Origin: Halarcobacter ebronensis
GTDB taxonomy: Bacteria > Campylobacterota > Campylobacteria > Campylobacterales > Arcobacteraceae
Assembly (NCBI RefSeq): GCF_013201825.1
Contig: NZ_CP053836.1
Coordinates: 806,001 to 870,000 of the forward strand
Length of the DNA stretch: 64,000 nt
Direction of reading: 5' to 3'
Part shown: one piece after another, positions 28,378 to 37,161 of the stretch
Layout: the number at the start of each line of letters is the position of its first letter
How positions within the stretch are numbered: position 1 is the stretch's first letter
Position numbers and translations under genes: made by a program
Notes under the pieces: generated by a model
Told to the model about the DNA's origin: nothing
The model's input: the letters and a program-made list of their open reading frames with translations, nothing else
Database searches by the model: none

Positions 28378-29178
28378 CTATTTATAAATTATAAAATTAT
28401 CTTTATTTTTTAATTCACTTGGAACATAACCATATATTCTTTTAAAATTTTTTATAAAGTGTGATTGGTCACTAAATCCAACTGTTGAAGCAACTTGATT
28501 TAGCTGTTCCCCTTTTACAATAAGTTCCCTTGCTTTTTGAACCCTTTGGGAAAGTATAAATTGGTGGGGAGTTATTCCAATACTATTTTTAAACACTCTT
28601 AAAAAGTGGTATTTACTAAGATTTGAATTAAGTGCCAAGTCATCTAAAGAGATATTTGTATCTAAACAATCTTTCATAAACTCTACACTATCTTTAATGA
28701 TTTTTTTATCATCAAATAATGGGGAATATTTTTTTGTAGAATCTGTATAGTTTTTTATTAGATATGAAACAGCAATAATTAAATTTGATTCTATTTCTAA
28801 CTTATCTTCATTTGAATAGGCACTAATAAAAAACTTCAATAAAAGGTTATAAAGATTTATATCTTCAAGTATATGTTTAGTAAAACAAGGTAATGCTTTT
28901 TCAAAATATATTTGCTCATAAATTTCACTAATTAGTTCAAGGGGTGGATAAAAATTGGTATATTTCCAAGAGTTTGAATCTCCACAATGAATTTCACCAG
29001 GGTTTAAAACTCTAGTTGAATTTTTATATAAAAGTGTAGCTCTATTTTGATTTATTGATTTAAACATTCCATCATGGGTTATACCTATTATATAAGTATC
29101 ATGGAAATGTTTTACAAAATTGTCATTTGAATTTTTTATATTTTCAAAAAAAACTTCATTAAGTGTTTCTAGTTTCAT
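28378..29178 (-). CDS. AraC-family transcriptional regulator
   Basis: 266-residue regulator with an N-terminal cupin-like effector domain (about 10-110, with KHFHDTYIIG and NPGEIHCGD, matching the AraC_binding pattern). Two C-terminal helix-turn-helix motifs follow: ISLDDLALNSNLSKYHFLRV and QVASTVGFSDQSHFIKNFKR, then YGYVPSEL. The family is often an activator of a neighbouring transporter. Nearby candidate targets on the same strand are the lipoprotein/M48 operon just downstream and the DMT-APC transporter pair beyond it. The N-terminal family occurs with amino-acid exporters, so the DMT-APC unit is the more attractive guess. Confidence 0.88.
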   Translation of the reverse strand: MKLETLNEVFFENIKNSNDNFVKHFHDTYIIGITHDGMFKSINQNRATLLYKNSTRVLNPGEIHCGDSNSWKYTNFYPPLELISEIYEQIYFEKALPCFTKHILEDINLYNLLLKFFISAYSNEDKLEIESNLIIAVSYLIKNYTDSTKKYSPLFDDKKIIKDSVEFMKDCLDTNISLDDLALNSNLSKYHFLRVFKNSIGITPHQFILSQRVQKARELIVKGEQLNQVASTVGFSDQSHFIKNFKRIYGYVPSELKNKDNFIIYK

Positions 29179-29227
29179 TTATCTATTATATCCAAACATA
29201 GGAAATAAAAATAGAATAAAATTGCTA

Positions 29228-29800
29228 TTAAAAAACTTTTTCTAGTGTTTCTTGAATTTTTTTAGGGGCTGAAAAATGGTCAATTTTTGTTACAAAATCA
29301 CCCTTCTTATCAAAAATATAGATAAACGAAGTATGTGAAACAGAGTAGTTCATAGCAGAACCTTCTAACTCAACTTTTTTATAAAAAGTTCCATATCTTT
29401 TTGTAATATCATCAATATTCTCTTTTGTTGAGGTTGCTCCAATAAAATTTGGATGAAAGTATTTTGCATATTCCTCTAAATTTTCAAGGGAATCTCTATT
29501 TGGATCAACACTTATAAATAAGCCTCTAAAATCTGCAATCTCTTTTTTGTCAAAACTTTTTAGAGCAAAGGCAAGTGAACTAAGAGAAGTTGGGCAAACA
29601 TCAGGACAAGAGGTATATCCAAAATAGATAGCCAAAACTTTACCTTTGAAATCATCTTTTGAAATTTTGCCATTTATTGTATCAAGGGTAAAATCATACT
29701 TTTTATGCTCTTTATATTTATCCACATAAGGAGAGATTATTACTATTAGTAAAGCAGCAACCAAAAAGCTAAGAGTAAGTTTTAAAAAAGTTTTCATCAT
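29228..29800 (-). CDS. SCO1/SenC-family copper chaperone
   Basis: 190-residue membrane-anchored thioredoxin-fold protein with an N-terminal helix (about 6-24). The copper ligands are present: CPDVC (C65, C69) and the distal His in SVSHTSF near 155. SCO proteins deliver copper to, or reduce thiols of, cytochrome oxidase. It is the third gene of a copper cassette after PCu(A)C and a small membrane protein, with a 4-base overlap to the latter. No oxidase subunits are in the window; in Campylobacterota the expected client is the cbb3 oxidase, which is inference. Confidence 0.92.
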   Translation of the reverse strand: MMKTFLKLTLSFLVAALLIVIISPYVDKYKEHKKYDFTLDTINGKISKDDFKGKVLAIYFGYTSCPDVCPTSLSSLAFALKSFDKKEIADFRGLFISVDPNRDSLENLEEYAKYFHPNFIGATSTKENIDDITKRYGTFYKKVELEGSAMNYSVSHTSFIYIFDKKGDFVTKIDHFSAPKKIQETLEKVF

Positions 29801-30282
29801 TTATCCGTTTTAAATTGAAACCTTGCTCCAAGTGTTTCTAAACCTTTTTCTACTCTTATTTCAGCATTCCATTGCATATTTCCCATTGGACAAGTTGGAA
29901 GTGTTCCTTTAGCTTCATAAAGGTTGTTTCCTAAGTTTTTAATTGGAAGGTCAAACTCTCCCATAAACATATTTGTTGCATAGATATTAAGAGTTAAATC
30001 TTTTAAATCCTTTTTATTACTTTTTATTGTAAAAGTAAGCTCTTTCATTAAAGGAATCTCTTTTGGAGTAACTTCTAATTCAAAGCTTGTTCCATCTTGA
30101 ATTGTAATAAGGCAAGAGGTTTTATGTAAATCACAATTTGTATCTTGATTTACAAAACTTGCTTCTGGTTTAAAAGATTGATAAAGTGAGTTAAAATCAA
30201 TTGAAAAATAGCCAATTATAAGAAAAAGAACAATACCTACTTGAAGTATTGCACTTTTTATAATACTCTTCTTTTTATCCAT
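29797..30282 (-). CDS. Membrane-anchored periplasmic protein of a copper cassette, function unknown
   Basis: 161-residue protein with one N-terminal helix (about 11-28) and a periplasmic beta-sandwich-like domain. It carries a cluster of potential soft-metal ligands: CDLHKTSC (about 49-56), NMFMGEFD (near 107) and CPMGNMQWNAEI (near 131). It sits between PCu(A)C and SCO genes with 1-base and 4-base overlaps, so it is surely coexpressed with them. The layout resembles FixH/YtkA-like or other small Cu proteins, but I do not recognise the family. Copper transfer between the two chaperones is a testable idea. Confidence 0.75.
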   Translation of the reverse strand: MDKKKSIIKSAILQVGIVLFLIIGYFSIDFNSLYQSFKPEASFVNQDTNCDLHKTSCLITIQDGTSFELEVTPKEIPLMKELTFTIKSNKKDLKDLTLNIYATNMFMGEFDLPIKNLGNNLYEAKGTLPTCPMGNMQWNAEIRVEKGLETLGARFQFKTDK

Positions 30283-30743
30283 TAGTTGTGGTTCATCATT
30301 TTGTGATTTTGATGATTCATCCCATCCATTATAGTTCTAACAGGAACTGTAATCTCTTTAGTACTATTGTCTGAAAAAACAAGTTTAAGAGTTATTGTGT
30401 CATTAGTTTTAAGCGCTTTGTTAAGTTCAATTAGCATTATATGGTATCCCCCTGGATTTAGCGATACTTCTTTATTTGCTAAGATCTCAATTGATGGAAC
30501 TTGATACATCTTCATAACTCCATTTTTCATCTCATGGGTATGTAGTTCTACTACTTTTGCAACATCACTTGAAGCTTTTACAAGTAAAATATTTTTTGAT
30601 GAACTATTTCTAATTGTCATAAATGCGGCAGAATTTTGAACTGCTGGAGGTGTTGCTCTAACATAAGCATCTTCTATCTCTATTTGAGAAGCAAAACTAA
30701 AAGTGCTTGCTAGCAACATAGTTAAAAACAGTTTTTTCATCAT
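30282..30743 (-). CDS. PCu(A)C-family periplasmic copper chaperone
   Basis: 153-residue secreted protein with signal peptide MMKKLFLTMLLASTFSFA. The copper site typical of the family is visible: VVELHTHEMKNGVMKMYQV supplies His and Met ligands, and GGYHIMLI supplies the downstream HxM. The C-terminus (NHQNHKMMNHN) is an extra His/Met-rich tail that could bind further copper. PCu(A)C passes Cu(I) to cytochrome oxidase, often with SCO, whose gene lies two positions downstream. It is the first gene of the three-gene copper cassette. Confidence 0.92.
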   Translation of the reverse strand: MMKKLFLTMLLASTFSFASQIEIEDAYVRATPPAVQNSAAFMTIRNSSSKNILLVKASSDVAKVVELHTHEMKNGVMKMYQVPSIEILANKEVSLNPGGYHIMLIELNKALKTNDTITLKLVFSDNSTKEITVPVRTIMDGMNHQNHKMMNHN

Positions 30744-30777
30744 TTTAATCCTTTTTGCGAATATTACTAAATTTATG

Positions 30778-32067
30778 TTAATTATTAATTAATTTTTTTA
30801 CATTTAAAAGTAAAATTACACCAATAGTAGCCGCAATAAAAGAGGCTGCAAAAACTCCAAGTTTAACAGCTGCAATAATATTTTCATCGGCAAATGCTAA
30901 GTGGGTAATAAAAATTGACATGGTAAAACCAATTCCTGCAATAAAACCAACTGCTAATATCTCTGCCCAAGATATATCTTCAGGTTTTTTTATAAGTTTT
31001 AATTTATCTGCTAAATATGTAAGACCTAAAATACCAATAGGTTTTCCAATTACAAGACCTAAAACAACACCTAATACAATCATAAAGTGTTCATTTACAC
31101 TTGAAAAATCTATTAACACCCCAGCATTTGAAAATGCAAATAGTGGCATAATAAAAAATGCTGACAATCCATGTAAATTGTGTTCTAATCTAACTAGTGG
31201 ATTTTGAACCTTATCATAGTTGTAAGCGATATTTTCCAAAGAGTCTATTTGATGGTGATTAAGTATTAAAGTATTATCAATATGATTTTCAAAATCATCT
31301 AAATCTTTTCTTGATTCATCTAAAAACTTTTTCTCCTCAATTTTAGAGCCAATAGGTATTGCAAAGGCAAGTAATACTCCGGCAATTGTTGCATGAATTC
31401 CAATTGCGTGGATATATATCCAAAGAGCAACTCCCAATATCAAATAAGGAGTAATTTTTGTAACACCTTTAAAGTTTAATACCCAAATAATTGCATAAAT
31501 AATAGCTGCATGTAAAAAGTATTGAGTGTGTATTTCATTTGTATATACTGTTGCCACAACAATAACTGCACCTAAATCATCAACAACTGCAAGAGCTACT
31601 AAGAAGAGCTTTAATGCAGGGTTTACTCTTGTTCCCATTAACATTAAAATACCAAGAGCAAAAGCAATATCTGTTGCCATAGGAATACCAAAACCATAAG
31701 GATTTTCACTATTAAACGCCACATAAATTAAAGCAGGTACAACCATTCCTCCTATTGCTGCAACAATAGGAAACGATGCCTTTGAAATTGATGAAAGTTC
31801 ACCAATTAACATCTCTCTTTTTATCTCTAATCCAACCATTAGAAAAAATAGTGCCATTAAGGCATCATCTATCCAATATGTAAGAGTCATTGATATTTCA
31901 TATTCGCCTAGTTTTATGCCAAGGGGAGTATGCCATAAATCATAATAGGCTTGACCTAATGAAGAGTTTGCAACAATTACTGCCGCAACTGTGGCAATAA
32001 AAAGTAGAATACCACTTAATGCCTCTTTATTTATAAACTTATCTAAAGTTATTAATTTTTGAATCAT
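30778..32067 (-). CDS. nhaA: Na+/H+ antiporter NhaA
   Basis: 429-residue inner-membrane antiporter with about 12 helices. It contains the family signature DDALMALFFLMVGLEIKREM and the adjacent ion-binding Asp pair in ALAVVDDLGAVIVV (TM5; equivalent to D163/D164 in Escherichia coli). An extended cytoplasmic stretch (about 240-290) separates the two halves. NhaA exports sodium in exchange for protons, which is useful in saline or alkaline conditions. It follows the Fur-family gene by 11 bases on the same strand, so the two may be cotranscribed. Confidence 0.95.
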   Translation of the reverse strand: MIQKLITLDKFINKEALSGILLFIATVAAVIVANSSLGQAYYDLWHTPLGIKLGEYEISMTLTYWIDDALMALFFLMVGLEIKREMLIGELSSISKASFPIVAAIGGMVVPALIYVAFNSENPYGFGIPMATDIAFALGILMLMGTRVNPALKLFLVALAVVDDLGAVIVVATVYTNEIHTQYFLHAAIIYAIIWVLNFKGVTKITPYLILGVALWIYIHAIGIHATIAGVLLAFAIPIGSKIEEKKFLDESRKDLDDFENHIDNTLILNHHQIDSLENIAYNYDKVQNPLVRLEHNLHGLSAFFIMPLFAFSNAGVLIDFSSVNEHFMIVLGVVLGLVIGKPIGILGLTYLADKLKLIKKPEDISWAEILAVGFIAGIGFTMSIFITHLAFADENIIAAVKLGVFAASFIAATIGVILLLNVKKLINN

Positions 32068-32078
32068 TGATTATTTCC

Positions 32079-32441
32079 CTATTTTTTTAGACACTCAGGA
32101 CAGATGCCTTTTATTACAATGTTATCAATTTGATGACCTTCAATATTTACATTAACTTTTTCATGAATACACTCAATTTTTGAACAAATATTACAAATGA
32201 AGTGAGAGTGTTTGACTTTTGGTATCTCAAAATACCTTTTTTTGTCATTTGACTCAAAAGAGTGGATTATTTTCTCCTCTTCAAATTTTGTAATATTTCT
32301 ATAAAATGTTGCTTTATCCATATGAAGATTATCTTTAATATCTTCATAACACAATGGTCTGCTAGACTCAATAAAAGTCTCTAAAATAGCCTTTCTAGCA
32401 GTTGTTAATTTGATTGTTTTTGATATATTTTCTAAGTTCAT
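32079..32441 (-). CDS. Fur-family metalloregulator (Zur candidate)
   Basis: 120-residue protein, shorter than typical Fur (~150). The winged helix has recognition segment MDKATFYRNITKFEEEKII. The dimerisation part has HFICNICSKIEC and a final CPEC, i.e. two CxxC pairs that form the structural zinc site, with further His residues (HSHF, GHQIDN) for regulatory metal. It is divergent from znuA, with two TGCAA-N5-TTGCA boxes in the shared region, so a zinc-uptake repressor is the best guess. A TATAAT at 32447-32452 sits only 5 bases from the ATG, and no Shine-Dalgarno is visible, so the mRNA may be leaderless. Confidence 0.85.
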   Translation of the reverse strand: MNLENISKTIKLTTARKAILETFIESSRPLCYEDIKDNLHMDKATFYRNITKFEEEKIIHSFESNDKKRYFEIPKVKHSHFICNICSKIECIHEKVNVNIEGHQIDNIVIKGICPECLKK

Positions 32442-32446
32442 AAATT

Positions 32447-32452
32447 ATTATA
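32447..32452 (-). promoter_or_regulatory. -10 element of the Fur-family gene
   Basis: Leftward TATAAT. Transcription from it would start at or within a base or two of the ATG (32441). Confidence 0.5.
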
Positions 32453-32496
32453 TCCGTATAATTTTAAAGTTAGATTTTATTTGAAATTTATAGTAA

Positions 32497-32511
32497 TGCA
32501 ATTCAGTTGCA
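32497..32511. promoter_or_regulatory. Zur-like operator box 1
   Basis: TGCAATTCAGTTGCA, a TGCAA-N5-TTGCA inverted repeat extended to 6 bp by the flanking A and T. It lies between the divergent Fur-family gene and znuA. It shares its pattern with box 2, whose centre is 46 bases away. Confidence 0.65.
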
Positions 32512-32542
32512 TCAAAGTTTTTATTTATTAGAATTCGAAAAA

Positions 32543-32557
32543 TGCAACTTCATTGCA
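32543..32557. promoter_or_regulatory. Zur-like operator box 2
   Basis: TGCAACTTCATTGCA, a second TGCAA-N5-TTGCA inverted repeat that ends just before the znuA ribosome-binding site. A potential upstream ATG (32542) lies in this box, which supports placing the znuA start at 32572. Confidence 0.65.
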
Positions 32558-32571
32558 AAAAGGATATTGAT

Positions 32572-33474
32572 ATGAAATTAATTTTAACACTACTAGTTAT
32601 ATTCTCAACATTTGCTTTTGCAAATGAAGTAACTGTTTCAATTCTTCCTCAAAAATATTTTGTAGAGAAGATTGCAAAAGATAAAATGAAAGTAAATGTA
32701 ATGGTTCAACCAGGTTCTTCTCCTGCAACTTATGAACCAAAAACTTCTCAAATGAAGAATTTGTCTAAATCTTTGGCATACTTTTCGATTGGAGTGCCAT
32801 TTGAAAAAGCTTGGCTTGACAGATTTGAAAATGCAAATAAAACAATGCTAATGGTTGATACTTCAAAAGGAATTGAAAAACTTGCTATGGCAGCACATCA
32901 TCATGAAGATGAGCATGAACATGAACACGAACACGAAAAAGAGCATCATGAAAAGGATGAGCCTAATCATGATGAGCATGAACATTCAGGGCTTGATCCA
33001 CACGTATGGTTAGATCCAATTTTGGTAAAAACACAAGCACAAAATATATATGAAACATTAGTAAAAATTGATGCAAAAAATAGTGATTTTTATAAAAAAA
33101 ATCTAGATAGTTTTCTACTTGAATTAGATAATTTAAATGAAAAAATTGCATCAATCTTAAAAGATTATGATGACAAAGCTTTTATGGTATTTCACCCATC
33201 GTGGGGATATTTTTCAAAAAGATATCATTTGGAACAAATTTCAATTGAGATTCAAGGAAAAGAGCCAAAACCTGCACAACTTATTGAGTTAGTTGAAGAG
33301 GCACAAAAACATAATATAAAAATTGTTTTTGTTGCACCACAGTTTTCACAAAAAGGTGCAAAAACTATATCTAAGAGTATAAATGGTAATGTTGCAGTAA
33401 TTGATCCTTTATCAGAAAAATGGGATGAAAATTTAATAAAGGTAGCAAACGAGATTGCAAAATCGTATAAATAG
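32572..33474 (+). CDS. znuA: Zinc ABC-type substrate-binding protein ZnuA
   Basis: 300-residue periplasmic metal-binding protein of cluster A-I. The ATG at 32572 follows AAAGG by 8 bases and opens a signal peptide (MKLILTLLVIFSTFAFA); a longer start at 32542 would put codons through an operator. A His/Glu-rich loop (AAHHHEDEHEHEHEHEKE and onward, near 105-140) is typical of zinc-specific members. Ligand positions LDPHVW, VFHPSWGYF and VIDPL are present. The first His, normally in a PHxYEP motif, is Ala here (SPATYEP). No znuB/znuC follow; instead a DUF1007-NicO gene overlaps its end by 20 bases. Confidence 0.9.
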   Translation: MKLILTLLVIFSTFAFANEVTVSILPQKYFVEKIAKDKMKVNVMVQPGSSPATYEPKTSQMKNLSKSLAYFSIGVPFEKAWLDRFENANKTMLMVDTSKGIEKLAMAAHHHEDEHEHEHEHEKEHHEKDEPNHDEHEHSGLDPHVWLDPILVKTQAQNIYETLVKIDAKNSDFYKKNLDSFLLELDNLNEKIASILKDYDDKAFMVFHPSWGYFSKRYHLEQISIEIQGKEPKPAQLIELVEEAQKHNIKIVFVAPQFSQKGAKTISKSINGNVAVIDPLSEKWDENLIKVANEIAKSYK

Positions 33475-34852
33475 ATATATATTACTACTACTTCTTTTTT
33501 CGCACACTCTTTTTGGGTGTGCACTTTGTACTTTGTATTCTCCTGAGACAAGAGTTTCAATAAAGATTGATTCCTCAGATACTAAAATTAAAAGTGCAAA
33601 AATTCTTTGGGTATTAACCAAAGAGTTTACTGATCAGCTAAATGAAGTTTATGACCAAAACCAAAGTGGATATTTGGATAAAGAGGAGTTGGTTCCAGTT
33701 CAAGATGCTCTTTTAAAATATATAGAACCCAAAAATTTTTTAACCCATATCTCTTATGATAAAGTTATAGATAAAGAGAACTCTAAACCAATTGTTGTTA
33801 GCTCATATAAATCATATATAAAAAATGGACTTTTACACTTTGAGTATGTTCTTGAATTAAATTATGATGTTATAAAAGATAATATTTTATATATAAATAT
33901 TAATGATGATGAAAATTACTTTATTCTTTTATTAGTAGAAAATATGATAAATTTTGAAGCCCCTTATAGTGTTGAAAAGGAGGTAAACAAACAAAGTGTT
34001 GCTTTTTATATAGATTCGAATCCTACAAAAGAGGTATCACAAAATACTCAAGTAGAAAAAAAAGATGAGATTAAAAAAGAGCAAACACCTACACTTTTAG
34101 CTAAATATACAAAAAATATAAAAGAGTATCTAGTGAAAATTGAAAAGGGCGATAATATAGCTCTGTTTTTTCTTTTGCTTATCTCTTTTTTATATGGAAT
34201 AATTCATGCTTTGGGTCCAGGACATGGAAAATCTTTGGCATTTTCATATTTTGTATCAAACAAAAGTTCATATACAAAGGCCTTTTTTATCTCACAAGCA
34301 AGTGCTTTTGTGCATATAATTGGCGCTCTTATTTTAGTATTAGTCTCTGTATTTCTATTGGAATCAATATTAAATAATTTTGTAAAAGATTCAGTTGAAA
34401 TTTTAACAAAACTTTCATCTATACTAATTATGATATTAGCAATCTATATTTTATATAATAAATTAAATAATAAAACCTGTTCATGTGCTAGTTGTTCATC
34501 AATAAGACCAACTTGGAGTGCAGTTGCCCCAAATAGAAGTACAAAACTAAAACCAAATTTTATGAAAAAAGATTTGTATTTTGTTTTAACAGCAGGATTG
34601 ATACCTTGCCCTGGAACAGTTATACTCTTTATCTATGCTTTTGTTCTAAAAACCTATTTTGCAGTACTTTTAGCGTCAATTTTTATTAGTCTTGGAATGG
34701 GGATTGTAATTTTTGGTTCATCTTTTTTAGGACTAAGTCTACAAAAAATCTCTTCAAAATCACACGCTTTAACAAACTTTTTGCAGATAGCTTCTCCTGT
34801 AATTATGTTTGTTTTAGGGATTTTACTTTTTCTAAATGCTTCTTTAGTGTAA
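33455..34852 (+). CDS. DUF1007-NicO fusion: membrane metal transporter
   Basis: 465-residue protein. A signal peptide (about 1-23) is followed by a DUF1007 periplasmic domain (about 25-190) containing an EF-hand-like DQNQSGYLDKEE (67-78). A linker leads to six or so helices of the NicO/RcnA type, with HALGPGHGK (H251, H257) and GLIPCPGTV. A cytoplasmic CSCASCSS cluster near 345 could bind metal. The start is TTG at 33455, after AAAGG about 12 bases upstream, overlapping znuA; no better start exists in frame. NicO proteins move Ni2+/Co2+, but the operon and Zur-like boxes suggest zinc import or handling here. The metal and direction are inference. Confidence 0.82.
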   Translation: MQNRINRYILLLLLFSHTLFGCALCTLYSPETRVSIKIDSSDTKIKSAKILWVLTKEFTDQLNEVYDQNQSGYLDKEELVPVQDALLKYIEPKNFLTHISYDKVIDKENSKPIVVSSYKSYIKNGLLHFEYVLELNYDVIKDNILYININDDENYFILLLVENMINFEAPYSVEKEVNKQSVAFYIDSNPTKEVSQNTQVEKKDEIKKEQTPTLLAKYTKNIKEYLVKIEKGDNIALFFLLLISFLYGIIHALGPGHGKSLAFSYFVSNKSSYTKAFFISQASAFVHIIGALILVLVSVFLLESILNNFVKDSVEILTKLSSILIMILAIYILYNKLNNKTCSCASCSSIRPTWSAVAPNRSTKLKPNFMKKDLYFVLTAGLIPCPGTVILFIYAFVLKTYFAVLLASIFISLGMGIVIFGSSFLGLSLQKISSKSHALTNFLQIASPVIMFVLGILLFLNASLV

Positions 34853-34861
34853 GGGGAAAGC

Positions 34862-36895
34862 TTAAAAGCTCTCCCACTCATCATCATCTTTATTATTAGC
34901 TGTAATTGTTCTATTTTTTTCTTCAACTTTAGGTTTTTCAACTTTTTTTGTTAAAGGTTTAGTTTCAGATTTAGTTGTGACTTTTGTCAAAGTTTCAGTT
35001 CTAGAACTATTTTTTTTGGTAATTTTTGATGCAGATAATGAGTCTTTACCTATGAATTCTTTTTCATCAGCCTCTTTTACAATTGTGTTTGCAATCTCTT
35101 GGGTTTGATCTGCTATATCTTTTGTTTCATTTGCAACAGCAGCATTTTGTTGAGTTTGTCTATCTAAAAGATTTATTGCATCATTAATTTGAACAATACC
35201 TGTTTGTTGCTCTTTACTTGCAACTTCAACATCACTAATTAATTCTAAAGTTTTGTTAATATTATTATTTAATCCTTCGTAGCCTTTAATCATTATGTCA
35301 GCGATATTTTTACCATCATTAGCTTTAACTGTAGCATTTTCAACTAAATCCTTAATCTCTTTTGCTGCTTCAGCAGATCTACTTGCAAGATTTCTAACCT
35401 CTTGTGCAACAACTGCAAAACCTTTTCCTGCTTCACCAGCAGTTGCAGCTTCAACAGCAGCATTAAGTGAAAGAATATTTGTTTGAAATGCAATTTGATC
35501 AATTACACTAATCGCATCATTAATAGCTGTAACTTGTTCATTTATACTATCCATTGCAGAAGTAGTTTGATTGGCAAGTTTCTCTCCCTCATTTGATGAG
35601 GCTTTTAACTCATTAGCAGTTTGTGCCATTTTTACTACATTTTCTGTATTGTGAGAGATATTTGAGGTAATCTCTTCAAGTGCTGCTGCTGTTTCCTCTA
35701 AAGAGGCTGCTGCTTCATTTGATGATTGGCTTAATTTATCCACATTTCTTAATAAAGTAAAAGAGCTTTCTTGAAGAGTCAATCCTATTGATTTATTATC
35801 AACAAGCATTTTATTGATGATCTCAGCTAAAGTATTTAAACCCTCTGCTGTGTCACCTTTTGCATCTTTTATTCTAAATGTAAAGTTTAGTTTTTGGAAC
35901 TCTTTTAGAGATTTTTTCATCTCATTTAAATCATCAGCAACGCTTTTTGAAATAGTAATCAACATGTCATTGAATATTGTTTTAAGCTCCTCAAGTGATT
36001 CATTTTTCGTTGATTTATTGATTTTCTCTTTAATATTTCCATCTTTAACTAAAGCAACAACTCTTTTTACATCTTCAATTAGAGCAATATCTTGTTCTAT
36101 AAGAAGTTTAGTATTTTTGATATTATCATTTACTACAGTTGCTATTTTTGCTATCTCATCTTTTGAACTATCATCCAGTAAATCAACATTTGAATTCTCT
36201 TTATTTAAATATGCAAAAAAACCAAGAATTCCATCTCTGAATTTTGTAAGAGAGTTATTAATACTTTTACTAAGCATAATTGTAAGTAATATGCCAATTA
36301 CTATTACTAAAACTGCAATTACAACAAAAGTTGTTAAAGAGTCAGTTATTAGTGAACTTGTATGATTTTTATTAGATTCAACAATATGATATGTTTCTTG
36401 ACTAAAAAAATCAATCAAGTCTCTCATTATTTCATAATCTTTTACATAAGTATTAAAATAATATGCCCTTGCAGTATCTATCTCTCCTTTATCAATCAGT
36501 TCCAAAATCTTTTGTGTATGTTGTGCAACTAGAGAATACGCGGTGTCAAACTCTGCAAATTTTTCTTTATGTTCTGGCATATCCTTTTGAACAAAACCTT
36601 TAAATTTATAAAATCTCTGTTTGACTTGGTCTAGATTATCTTTTACTCCTTTATCAATTAGCTTCTTGATTTTTTCCATATTTGAGATATTAAAAATCTG
36701 TGCGATTGCTACATTTGATTGATAAGAGTCTCTATCAGCCTCTAATAAAACAGTGATACCTGCAAAATCTTTTTCTGTTAATTTAGAAAAGTTTGCCTCT
36801 ACTTTTGTAATGTTATACGAAATATAAATATTTGATAATATTGATATCCCAATTAGTATCAAAAAAGAGATTACTATTTTTTGTTTAATTCCCAT
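34862..36895 (-). CDS. Methyl-accepting chemotaxis protein with helical-bundle sensor and WESF tether
   Basis: 677-residue membrane chemoreceptor. TM1 is at about 8-28, and an all-helical periplasmic domain at about 30-180 contains [17 protein letters not shown] once. TM2 (about 188-212) is followed by a HAMP-like region and the signalling hairpin with [13 protein letters not shown] lysine-rich unstructured tail (about 600-668) ends in [13 protein letters not shown] fits the xWxxF pentapeptide that tethers CheR and CheB. It is monocistronic, with a 266-bp AT-rich gap to the related gene at 37162-39276; the final ~30 bases of the two genes are identical. The ligand is unknown. Confidence 0.93.
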   Translation of the reverse strand: MGIKQKIVISFLILIGISILSNIYISYNITKVEANFSKLTEKDFAGITVLLEADRDSYQSNVAIAQIFNISNMEKIKKLIDKGVKDNLDQVKQRFYKFKGFVQKDMPEHKEKFAEFDTAYSLVAQHTQKILELIDKGEIDTARAYYFNTYVKDYEIMRDLIDFFSQETYHIVESNKNHTSSLITDSLTTFVVIAVLVIVIGILLTIMLSKSINNSLTKFRDGILGFFAYLNKENSNVDLLDDSSKDEIAKIATVVNDNIKNTKLLIEQDIALIEDVKRVVALVKDGNIKEKINKSTKNESLEELKTIFNDMLITISKSVADDLNEMKKSLKEFQKLNFTFRIKDAKGDTAEGLNTLAEIINKMLVDNKSIGLTLQESSFTLLRNVDKLSQSSNEAAASLEETAAALEEITSNISHNTENVVKMAQTANELKASSNEGEKLANQTTSAMDSINEQVTAINDAISVIDQIAFQTNILSLNAAVEAATAGEAGKGFAVVAQEVRNLASRSAEAAKEIKDLVENATVKANDGKNIADIMIKGYEGLNNNINKTLELISDVEVASKEQQTGIVQINDAINLLDRQTQQNAAVANETKDIADQTQEIANTIVKEADEKEFIGKDSLSASKITKKNSSRTETLTKVTTKSETKPLTKKVEKPKVEEKNRTITANNKDDDEWESF

Positions 36896-37161
36896 GTTTC
36901 ACCTCAAAAAGTTAGTATACTATCCATTCTAAGGCTTATTGTCTTAAAACAATTTTAAGTTAAACTTATAATTATTTTGTATATTTTATAAGGTATAATT
37001 ATTTTTTTAAAAGTTAAAAATGATTTTGAAATCAATATTTGTGAGACGATTATATTAGTTATTTTTATAAAATAATTACTTTTTTTATGCAAAAAAAATG
37101 TAAAAAAAATTTGTGAATTTTGTAAAAATATAATATTTATACTATTTTTGAGTAAAAGAGC

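Noticed and set aside
32542-32571. Upstream ATG adding ten residues to ZnuA
   Set aside because: The ATG lies in the second TGCAA-N5-TTGCA box, has no ribosome-binding site, and would spoil the signal peptide; the ATG at 32572 has AAAGG in place.
36896-37161. The 266-bp AT-rich gap between two receptor genes as a site for a small RNA or gene
   Set aside because: Only homopolymer-rich AT sequence and weak -10-like hexamers are visible; no stable hairpin or credible frame.
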